Source of the DNA: Branchiostoma floridae
Taxonomy: Eukaryota; Chordata; Leptocardii; Amphioxiformes; Branchiostomatidae
Length of the DNA: 64,000 nt
Reading direction: 5' to 3'
Assembly (NCBI RefSeq): GCF_000003815.2
Contig: NC_049979.1
Coordinates: forward strand, 11,385,381 to 11,449,380
Below are positions 11,501 to 21,304 of the stretch, in pieces. Below the pieces are notes generated by a model, which saw only the letters and a program-made list of their open reading frames with translations, did not search any database and was not told the origin of the DNA. A program made the position numbers and the translations under genes. Positions within the stretch are counted from its first letter, which is position 1, and each line of letters opens with the position of its first letter.

Positions 11501-11512
11501 AGAAGTCTGCAT
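8512..11512 (-). CDS. KCTD7/14-like BTB (T1) domain protein, paralog B
   Basis: Predicted exons 11399-11512, 9471-9692 and 8512-9063 on the minus strand; 295 residues, all junctions phase 0. Exon 1 is 38 codons: the paralog-A sequence plus two extra Ser codons near the start. Exon 2 encodes the same 74 BTB residues as paralog A, with only two base differences in 222, both silent. Exon 3 differs from A at roughly a dozen residues, for example CLKGSTGESIGNYY versus HLEGSTGVSTGSYY. Intron 1 is about 1.7 kb, against 0.35 kb in A. Domain order and inferred role are as for A: BTB/T1 fold, then a C-terminal domain ending IYTLTFA. It is most likely a recent tandem duplicate or a pair kept alike by gene conversion. 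Confidence 0.85.
11100..11215. repeat. Copy of a dispersed repeat tail
   Basis: TTGTCTGACCCTTACCTCTT followed by CATGAATAAGAAAGGTTCAAACAAAC. It is closely related to 35665-35768 (TTTGTCTGACCCTTGCCTCT followed by CATGAATAAATAAAGGTTC). The repeated 3' end with an A-rich tail looks like the end of a retroposon. The family is not identified. Confidence 0.4.
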
Positions 11513-11835
11513 ATTGTCGGCTCACCGAGGTTCGGTACTCTCTGACAGAGGAATACCCCCGTGCACCCGTAATATAGACCCTTACCTTCGATTCCGGGAA
11601 ATCCTACATTGACATCATACGTTCCTATGGAAACCTTTGTTCTAGTGTGAAGCCACGCCATATATGGCATGTTATTAGCGAATGAAGCTTTAAATTTGAA
11701 TTATGTATAAATACCGTCATCGTCTGGTGACTTCGGTACCCGTCGGAAATCACCTTCGGCACCCGCTCAGAACTCAACAACAAAAGCTCATCGACAAACT
11801 GTCCATCAGTCGACTTGCCCTCTGGCTATGAAAGC
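11513..11835 (-). promoter_or_regulatory. Putative promoter of KCTD-like gene B, CArG box
   Basis: Related to the 5' blocks at 4785-5060 and 6141-6420, sharing CCTATGGAAACCTTTGT and CTCTGGCTATGAAAG. CCATATATGG (11658-11667) is an intact SRF-type CArG box. The CRE position reads TGACATCA, one base off consensus. Function is inferred. Confidence 0.5.
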
Positions 11836-13628
11836 CAGTATCTTCCACTGGCGACCTTTGTCACCACATTTTCGTAATGTAAATCGAGGTCATCAACCAC
11901 TAGATACACATTTGTGGACTGAACGTAGGCTTTCAAGTCCAGTGGTACGTAAAGTGGTACATCGTTTGTTTGTACACTACTTGCTTTTTGTTGTTTACTG
12001 CAGCTCTAGCAACTAAGTTTTACAGTACTTAGATGAGGTAGCGGCTTGGAGAAGCCTTTGAACAGCTGCGATTCACAAGAATAAGACGTGGATTAAACAG
12101 GGGTCCATACCCATTCGGTACCTTCACCGGCAAATGACTGTCGGAACGACAGGAGAATCCATCACATCAGGCCGCGGTGACCATGATAAACTTCCGTTGG
12201 ACCCCCAACATTGTCACCGGTTTAAATGTGAAGGACTGACTGCGGGGTTTCTAGGTCAGGGGACGGCAATATACTTGGAAAAATATTCTATATTCTGACC
12301 ATTTTCCACTATCTACAAAAGGACGTGAAATAACAGAAACGTTAGCCTTTATCATCTTGTGGGCTGAGAGGATGATCAGGGACATAAGGTAACCAAAAGT
12401 ACAGCATGACCAAATTGTGACATTCCTTACAAAATGTGACCTTCATAATAACTCATCAAAAGATCAAAATGTGACCTTCATAATAACTCATCTAAAGATC
12501 ATCATAATAGGTATTGCCTTCAGTGGGATGAAAAGTGTCATTCAGATATGGAACTGATCATGATAACTGCATGTTGGATAGCTTGGAAAGCGTGTCATTG
12601 ACATTGGATTACCCTGATGGGAAGACAGTCAGAAACTGCATTATTACTAGTATCATGACATGGGCAACACATGGATAAACAACTATAAGCAAGTCTGCCG
12701 TGCACGAGTATAGCGTTCTATATGTACCCATTACTGCTCTTACAGTATTAAAGTATTTGTTAACAGCCAAAAGTAAACAATTGGTCAAGTCATGCTCACC
12801 AGCGGTAGACAATACCATTTAAAGGTGAAGGACTATGAAAGCATTGTCCAAGCATGCGCAGAGGTTAGGCCACTACTGATTTATTTATTTATTGATCCCC
12901 GTGACCCAACCTCTGCCGGCGCCCGTGAAGAATATGTGGAGAGTAGGCCATCTGCAAAGGACTATGGAAACGTTTCCGTTGGATTGTGGGGTCCTTTTTT
13001 AGTTGATCGCTGCCGGTATCTCTTAGTAGATATCTGGGTACCATCCAATTTCTACCGAGACAAGGAACCCCGGTAGCAAACGGCTGGTACCCAGGGTAAT
13101 AACACAAAGGCTGCGGCACGTTGGCGACCCCACTGCACACGCGCAGCGGAGTGATTTGACAGAGAGCGTAATGAATTCTGTGTGTGTTTTGACTTTTGTT
13201 GTCATTTTATTACAAACTCAAGGGTGGCAAATCCAATTTAGGACGCAGCGACGCAGTCCAGTAAGATATCCGATTTTGAACTGTTGTAGGATTGGGAACG
13301 TGTCTAGTTGATTGATGAGATGAATGCCGTTAGAACGCGATACAAAGATCCGTGAAACATAGAATATTGTAAAATGTGTTGTTTTATTCAAAATTCTGGA
13401 TTTCTCGCTGTTAGTTCTGCAGCCTACGCAATTTTTGACCATATGTAACACCTATTGACATCATTATATCCACACTGTGATTATAGTAGTTATCTATGCT
13501 GATGCAAGAATTTGCCCTGAATTCTAGACGTTCATGTTGACACACCATCGATCAAATAAGTTGTCCCACTTACTTTGAAACAACAGTTCCATTCAATCAC
13601 ATTTTAAGTATGCTTGCACTAGATTCTA
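11836..13628. other. Intergenic stretch without a recognised gene
   Basis: Apart from the 35-bp tandem repeat, I see nothing I can assign. Open frames of 62-94 codons overlap on both strands without domains. Confidence 0.45.
12431..12500. repeat. Two-copy 35-bp tandem repeat
   Basis: AAAATGTGACCTTCATAATA plus 15 more bases occurs twice in direct tandem (12431-12465, 12466-12500), with one mismatch. Confidence 0.8.
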
Positions 13629-13746
13629 GCCCACGGGTCGTGTACTGACTTCTCTGGCCGGCCGACTCACCTAGCACACTATTCCCTCTATCATGAGTCC
13701 TATTTCTGCTATTTACCCAGCGATCCGCGGAGCCTGGTAAAGGCTG
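13629..13746. mobile_element. Half copy of a 9-bp-TSD fold-back element
   Basis: Matches one arm (reverse complement) of the element at 49867-50075, for example CAGCGATCCGCGGAGCCTGG against CAGCGATCCGTGGAGCCTGG. A direct repeat CTAGATTCT lies at both edges (13619-13627 and 13748-13756), extendable to 11 bases. The long target duplication suggests a Mutator-like family; that is inference. Confidence 0.65.
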
Positions 13747-14016
13747 ACTAGATTCTACTCTGATCAGTGAGATCACGACATACGTGTCTCATTCCTTTGA
13801 ACATTACTTTCTAAGTTAACAAACATATGGTTACACATCCAGTTAAGCACCAGAATCGTTTCGTCTAGTCTGGTACCCATCCTATTCCAGTTCCGTTCGT
13901 TCCGATTTTCGCTTCCCTGGCGATTATGTACATACAACAGGGAAGCAAAGAGGAGCAGATTTAAACTAGAATAGGATGAATTGATTATGAAATTACTTCT
14001 TTTCTTCTACAGTCTC

Positions 14017-15268
14017 TTATTGGAAAGTAAGGATGTGGAGCTTTTTTGCACAGTGAATCGTCGTAGTTGCTGGGCCGTTTGACCATTCCACGGACTGACA
14101 CCACACTGGGTCACCACAGTCCCTCTCACTCACTGTGACATTGTATCCAAGCCTGTCCAAGTAACGCGTGAAGAAGTTGAGGTGTTTTATCTTGTCAGAC
14201 TCCGACATCTCCCCCAGCAGCACGTCAGGAGAGGAGCAGCGGTGGTCCTGTCGAGCTGGCCCTCCGTTCAGCTCCTGGGGAGGGTGGTAGATGCTGACGT
14301 CACCCGCGGGGTTGTCTCTCTTCCTCAGCGATTTCCAGGCCTGCGCCTGGGGAAACTGCAGAGCGACTTCGAGCGAGTTGTTCAAGGTACCTGCAAACCT
14401 CTTACGGAATATGCTGGTCACTTCAATCACCTTTTCCAAGGCTTCTGGGCACTGCTCTGCGAAGGAAACTTCTTCTTCCTCCTCAAAAACGGACCTGTGC
14501 CTGCGAAGCACCTCGGCAAGGGGTTCAATCTTGTAGTACAGTGCCTCCCTGTAGACGACTTTAACCTAAGACATAAACAAGTGCAACAAATGCGCAAGTT
14601 TGTACCAATATTGTAAGGTTTGGTCCAGATAACTAACATATCGACGTACGAACAACATGTTTAGAGGATCGGATAAACAACACGTTTAGACTAGATCCAG
14701 TATGAACAACAAGCATATACAACAGCATATATAACAACACGTTTACTCTAAATACGAGAATAAACAGCGGAATAAGCCTAGATCGAGGGCAAAAAATGTT
14801 TTTCCGAAACATTGCAAAATGCAATAAATTTCTGAAGCAGAACAGTTTTCTATGGTCCGACTCTAAGTAGAAATAGTCCAAATAGATTTCGATTTTCTTT
14901 ATTTATAATTTGTCTACCGAATACTTACTCATAGCAATATTTATTTAACGTTACTTACTTTAGCTACTACTGTGCGGTTGCATTTAACCTCCGGGATCAT
15001 CATTATTGCCCACATTGACAAATCTTAGCTATCTGTGTCATTTGTTCACCTTGTCCATAGGAGGCAGCTGACTGTCGCGGAGGAAGTTTAAGACGTGACC
15101 GAAGTTGGTGCCGTCTCGGTCGATGAAGAAGCGACCTTCTTCGTCCTTCGGCGCAACGTGGAAGCCATTAAAGATGGCGGCCAGTCTGGAACCCTCATAC
15201 TTGCACAGGACGGGCAGCGACGTCGTGAAGTAACAGCCACCCACGTTTAACGTCACCAGAAAACCAGA
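14017..15268 (-). CDS. KCTD-like BTB domain protein, paralog C (5' exon not found)
   Basis: Two exons are clear: 15050-15268 (73 codons) and 14017-14565 (182 residues plus stop). The acceptor at 15269 sits at the same codon as in paralogs A and B, six residues before LNVGG, so an upstream first exon is expected; I could not find it. BTB motifs: LNVGGCYFTTSLPVL, LAAIFNGFH, GRFFIDRDGTNFGHVLNFLR. Exon 2 continues VKVVYREALYYKIEPLAEVL, then FAEQCPEA and GEMSESDKIKHLNFFTRYLD, ending LHILTFQ. It is clearly homologous to A and B throughout but much more diverged, so it is an older member of the tandem cluster. Function as a KCTD adaptor is inferred from the family. Confidence 0.8.
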
Positions 15269-16701
15269 CTTTGAACGGGAGACAACATTGTAAGTTATTA
15301 AAAGAAAGGGAATTTAACACTGGATGTTACACTTTGTCAACTGAAAAAATAGCAAAACACCTGTTTACTTGTGAAAGAACCCCACCTACTTTCTCCAGTC
15401 TAAAACTGCCCCTAAATGTGGGTCGTAACTAAGTATCATGGGTTCAAACGTTAAGTCTTGGGGCATGTCATGGACGGCACGAAACACCCGGGCACAAAGT
15501 ACCTGTTCAACGGTGGAATCCATCTTGTGTAACACACTAATCCGACAGATTTACTTCAAATTCAATCAGGTCTTTGCCGATTATGAAACATTGGTGAAAC
15601 AGACAGCTCATTGTCGCGGTCTATTTATCAAACAGGTCAGGGTCTGTTATGAAACAAGCAGAGGTCGGATAAAACCGTCACTTTGTTGGCTTCATAGACT
15701 TCATTTGTATCTATCTGTATCCAAACCGCTTAGTAAGTAGAATAAAGCGAAAGATATCGTTCTCCTAACCTTGTACTTTTATTGAGATATATAAACCCAG
15801 TTTGAGTTCAGTGACCCTTGTTGGAGCACATCCGTCCCATTTATTATGTTAATTGGTCTGAGTAAACAAAGAAGTCTTGCATCAGCCACAAACCTGCTGG
15901 TACTACAGGTTATATATTTCAAATCTAGCTGTCATATAAAAACAATACCTTAAGCTTTTCACATAGTCACCGACTTACATACATGTACGTTAACCTACAT
16001 ATGTGCATTCGGCTTCACCTCGGCAATGGTGTAAATGTAACTTCGGAACAGATAGGTTTTATTTTGGAGAGTCTATCTATATGTAAATTTATCGGTATCA
16101 TATCAATACATTGTATGAAGAGGGAACATACAAGTAGTTTGTATCTCCACTACAACACAGTGCACCCTAGTCTTTCTATGTATGCTGCATGCAGATGTAA
16201 GGATGAGGCTCAAATTCATTGTTTTACGCCTCTTTTTGCAACATTTACTATTTTAGTATTGCAAAAACAGGCACGAAATACTAAAGAGGAGCCGCATCGT
16301 CACATCTGCTTAGAGATTACTAGCATCTATTGTGCAGCAATCCACAATTAATGACTAATTAATTAATCCACTACACAATGACTAACTCCACAAGCAGATT
16401 TCTCTCCTGGCGGAAATAGTTAGTATATTACAAGGGAAAACAAAACCTGATAAAGCTCATAAACCAGGGGCTTAGATATAATCTCATTGGTTAACCTACA
16501 ACGAAAGATCAGTGGTCTTTCCTTTGAATTCCATGCCTAGACCGTTGTTTGTTCGTTCGTTCGTTTGTTCGTTTGATTTTGTTGGATCAAAGGCGCATAT
16601 TCTAACTGCCATTCTTCTCATTAAAGACAATCGTCACATTTGACAATGGTCATATCCGCTGGTCCCACAGACAGTTTAGCTGTACTCTTAACGGCAGACA
16701 T
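15269..16701. other. Spacer between KCTD cluster and sulfotransferase
   Basis: No recognisable exon. It should contain the first exon and promoter of paralog C, but nothing resembling exon 1 of A or B is visible. A short TTCG/TTTG simple repeat lies at about 16548-16575. Confidence 0.45.
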
Positions 16702-19539
16702 TCAAATCATGGTGTTTGGCAGGAGGAAATCGGGACTGACGGCCTCGTTCCCAGCTTCTCTACAGACGTGAGAATGGTATTCTCGTTCCCATTCCCCTGT
16801 CCAAGGAGATGAGGTGTAGGACGACCATTTCTCGCCAGGTGCGCTTGTTCTGTAGAAGCGGTGAAACAAATTTTACGTTGGCATTGGGCCATGTTGATTC
16901 GACTACATGTATTTGGATGTGGATGTGAAACCCCAACTCTGATGCGAGCTCGAGTGTGAGAATGAAAAAAAGTCTGGCGAAAATGTCGCCTTCATTATGA
17001 AGTCTAAGTGACCAGGAAGACCTACCAAACAATGGACTCTAATTTTGTGTTCTTTTGCATTTTCTTTCAATTAAGTCTTAGGCGGACATTACTATCCGAT
17101 TTTATGCCTCAAGCACGAGCCTAAAAGCAGTACCCGCCGCGTACCATATGCAACGGAAATAATTCCAGCAATTGTACGGACTTTTTTTCGTTCTCAGTGA
17201 GATTATCGACTGAATACAGTACTGTTCTTTTTCTGTTCTATGCATGCTGGCGACTCAAAGAAAAGAAAGCAACGAGTAGCCTTTACCTGGGAGATAAGAA
17301 TGTCCCCGCCTGGCTGTCTTTCACGAAGACGCTTTTGATTCTCTTCCTTTCTTCTTCCCAGTCGTCCTCTTTCAATTCTATCCCAAGTTCCTTCATCATC
17401 AGCCGGATGGTTTTCTCTTCATCCCTTGCCAGGGCTGTATAGTAGATGACAGTGTGAAAGAAGTACCCAGGGTTCTCCCTCTGTAACTCTGCGGCACACT
17501 GCATCGCACATATCCATCTCGTCACGACGTAGTGCAAATACGAGCCGCGATGGCGGACTTTAGAGAACATAGGGTCGTCTCCGAAAAATGTGAAGTTATC
17601 GGGAAGTCCTGGCGCCCACCTCCCCAACCCAGACCTGACAGCAAGCCTGAGAGCCTTGTAGGCGATCTGGTGCTTGACCATAACCCGTACCCAAGATTCA
17701 TAAGTCTGCATGCCATCTCTGTACAGAAACACTGTTTTGGCGGCGGGAAATGCACGGTGCATCAGGTCGGCGACCAGGACTGCTCGGCCCTGTAGCTTGT
17801 AGAAAATGACACTGCGATGTCGACGGTCTGATGTGACCAGGTAGTAGTTCAACAATGAGACGACGTTTCTAAGCAGCGCCACAATAGTGTCGTCGTTCTG
17901 CAGAATTGCAGGAATGAGCCCAGACTGCAGATCCACACACCGACGCCTTGACATGATGAGTCTGTGGTAGATGGAGTCAAGTGCTTGGGGTTCACTGACC
18001 GCTTGTGCAACTGATGTGGCTTGGACCGCTCGGGCGAGGAGGGTGGAGCCGCATCGAGCTGTTAGGAACAAAAATAGAACATGACCAGACGCCATCGTCA
18101 TTGAGAGCACTGTGGTTTTATGTCACGATATCCATGTATACATCTAGGCTACAGTTTGACCATCTCGCGGCTCCGTGAAAGTTTAGAGTTTCTCAGTTCA
18201 TCATTTTTTCCACCTTAACTTCCTGTCACTCTATGGTGAAAGCGACTAGCATATAGAAAGTATGACTGCAATGAAATTCGTGTGAAATTCCTGGAATTCT
18301 CTCAAAACGAACGCACACTATATCAGTAGGCTTACTCCTGAAGCTTCGTGAAAAATAGAAATACTTCGCCTTGAATTATGTAGTAGCCTCCCCCACGGAG
18401 TGTCTTATATATCTGATCTACAACTAGTTAAACCAACTCTGAACTGTAATTCCTGTCTACCTATGTGTGTTGAGTTACACAAACAGACACGTTGAAAACA
18501 TAAACTCCGTTCTCTGAGTTAATTATAGCGTCAATGCCAAAAAGCTGTCGACACAACACATCAAAGAACGTCAACCTTACTTGTGTTGTATACAAAGACC
18601 TCCTGCACATGCGCAATCCTGTCAGAGATGACGTCTACTACAGTCTGTAGTTGCTCGATTGGGATTAAAAGAACTTCTGCCGCGTTTCGCCTCTGAGCCT
18701 GTGTGGGAAAAGGAATCGTGAAAGCAGGATTGGAGCTACCGCCTTTCAGCTTAATGTATAAACAGCTGTAAGCCTCACAATATATCTAATGAATTCCTCT
18801 ACTTTCCAATGGTTATAGTATGTATGATCTTTTATGCAGAAGGAATGGAAAACAGACTTTCGCGCTCAGTGTATGAAGTTTACAATTTTCACTACGGTAG
18901 TAAAATTGATTTAGAATGACAAAACGCAAATTTGCGGTGTTATGATGGCACTAAGATGTCACTATGAAAACCGCGAAAACAAAACCACCGGGACCATTTA
19001 ACGATTCACAAAGTTAACATACTTCACGGAAGAAGGGGTGCTTCTTCAGGTCCGTGCCGTCCACTGGTCGAATGAGTACTACAGATTCTTGTACCCAGTC
19101 TACACTGTACACAGAAAACTCGGTCCCAGGGCCGGTGAAGAAGGCTGGTACGTCATGTACCAGCTCCTTTTCTCCCACTGGAGTAAAGTCATCGAGAGAG
19201 TTGAGTTGATACTTGCCGTTCTTCTGTCTTGGCGCCACCCTTTGTTTATAGGCCCGAGGCTGTTTAACCTACGAGCAACAGATAAATTACAGTAGATGTC
19301 GTGAAATCGTTCTTGAAAATTGGCCATGATAAAGAATCATTTTCTCAAGATAACAACAAACCAACCAACCAACCAAACAACCAACCAACCAAACAACCAA
19401 ACAACCAAACAAACAAACAGCCAAACAACCAAACCTTTGGCCACAATGGCCTCCGTGCTGCAAGCCGACGGGCTACGAAACAAGCAGTTGCCGCAATGAC
19501 GACCGCTGTGACTGTCGCTAACCCCGTGTGATAATCCAT
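16702..19539 (-). CDS. Type II membrane sulfotransferase-like protein
   Basis: Exons 19435-19539, 19023-19259, 18581-18698, 17287-18058 and 16702-16849 join in frame to 459 residues. The start ATG has a strong context (GACCATGG). Residues about 6-24 form a hydrophobic signal anchor followed by RRLAARR, as in type II Golgi enzymes. The 5'-phosphosulfate (PAPS) loop spans the exon 3/4 junction: YNT then TRCGSTLLARAV at about residue 154. A 3'-phosphate motif follows: KTVFLYRDGMQTYESW. The last exon reads GEKWSSYTSSPWTGEWEREY and ends LLPNTMI. In the family these enzymes move sulfate from PAPS to an acceptor in the Golgi; the acceptor is unknown here. Intron 1 begins inside an ACCA-type microsatellite, so its donor (AAG|GTTTGG) is the least certain. 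Alternative: a pseudogene, but every frame stays open. Confidence 0.85.
19357..19433. repeat. ACCA/AACC microsatellite in intron 1
   Basis: About 75 bases of AACC/AAAC repeats immediately downstream (in gene orientation) of the first donor of the sulfotransferase-like gene. Confidence 0.9.
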
Positions 19540-21304
19540 GGTCAATTGTCCGGAAGAAATGACGGATCTAGGAATGAACACGGATTTGTGATACTGTCAA
19601 AAGGCACTAACATAAGAATGATAGAATCTCAAGAATGGAGTCAAGTCAAAGTATCCAAAGCCGTATTATCAAATGACTGACCACCCACTTACTACATACC
19701 AGTGACCATGGTCATCTCTCAAGGACAGGTATAGCCCCCCTCCAAAAAGTACTTTCTCATTACTATAGCTAACACCTTTCGAGTGCCAATAAAGCAAACT
19801 ATGGAAGTAGCATTATGTACAAATTATATGACGAAATATTTTTTTTTTTCAAATTCATGATTATCTAGTCTGATCTACTAGCACATACTACTAGCATATT
19901 TGTGACCTTACTTGGCTAACATGTGGTATGTCCTTCCTTCACTTCAGACGACTTTTTGTTCGATCGACAGGCCTTGATCCCTGACCAACCAACCGAGCGA
20001 GGAAAGCGTCAAGACCAACTTTTGTGCGACGCAGAGAAGAGAAGCTGGTGTACTTTTGGTAAATCATTTGCTTTAACCAAAGAGGCTATATCTATATAAA
20101 CTCCTTGCCAGTTGAACTTAGTTGAAAGATTCTCCATAAAAGGGCGGGACAGATGTAAGATAATGTAAAACCGGTTTATAATCATACAAGACCAGGGGCG
20201 AACAAGTGTTGACAGTGTGTATCCCAAGGACAGGTTAATTTAGTCGATTTGCTGTTGATGTTGTTGTGAAAGCTTCTGACAACGTTCTGTACAATCAGAT
20301 CGTGGAAAAAATATATTTATATTTTACATGTTAACGTTAACGTTATAACTGAAATGTTCGGTGATCAGGTCCACAAGGACGTTTCCTAGGGACATGGCTG
20401 CCATTCGTTTGTATTATATTGCCCTGTTGTGTATTTTTGTACTTATGAATAAGTTATCTCCAAGCAGATACGTGGTAGCTCGTTTATGTGTGCGTAGAAC
20501 TTTAATATTACATTTAGTAAAGAAAGGCGACAACACAAAGGAGAATCAATGAGCTTTTATCAAAAAAGCTCCCGGGGGAATGTGGTGGCGAACTCTGGTT
20601 ATAGAAAGTATATTAGATGATATCAACGCTCTTTCCGCTCGTTTTGAAGTGGTAACATGAAGGGCTTTCCAAACATTTACGTGTTTTTGGATGCTTTGTA
20701 GTTTGGATGCCATATTTGTCCATTAGCTGACATGCAAAATCTTCCCGGACATAACATTTATTGCATGTATAGTTTTACAAAGCGTGATCTATTGCAAATG
20801 TTTTTCTAGCACATGTAGTAGTAGTTGGCGATTTTCATTCTTCGCATCCAGCCTTGGAGCTTGCTCGTTGGTTTTCATCAGTGCAAGGAGCTTTTACTTT
20901 TAGTGACTACCTGATAAAAGCTCATTGATCAGTGGTATAATAGTTTATTTATTTATTCCAACCAGTCGTATAGTTAGGCACCTTGTAAAAACTCATTGGT
21001 AAAACACACGGTGCAACGAGCCGAAGCCACCCACCTGCTTGACTCGGGGATAATTTATAATCCAGAGTGTACAATTCTCCCATTTCTGAGCCATATAAAT
21101 TATTCCTAGGGGAACTAAAGCTATCACGTGATGCCTGCGTGACGCTAAGGTTGGGGAGGGTAGCAAAGAGAGTACGCCGTTAACACTATCGCCGGAAAAC
21201 ACAACAAATTCAAAAGGTTGCGTGACATCTGTCGCTTCTTTCCCTGCGCCCAACATCAACTCATATAGATGTGATGTATTTCAATGGAATTCAACCGGCT
21301 GCAG
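19540..21304. other. Spacer between divergent genes
   Basis: The 5' ends of the sulfotransferase-like gene (minus) and the USF gene (plus) face each other across this stretch. No exon recognised. A perfect E-box CACGTG, the USF binding site, occurs at 21125-21130, about 175 bases upstream of the tentative USF first exon. Confidence 0.5.
21125..21130 (+). promoter_or_regulatory. E-box near the putative USF promoter
   Basis: CACGTG palindrome, preferred by USF and other bHLH-ZIP factors. Its position suggests possible autoregulation, but a hexamer can occur by chance. Confidence 0.3.
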
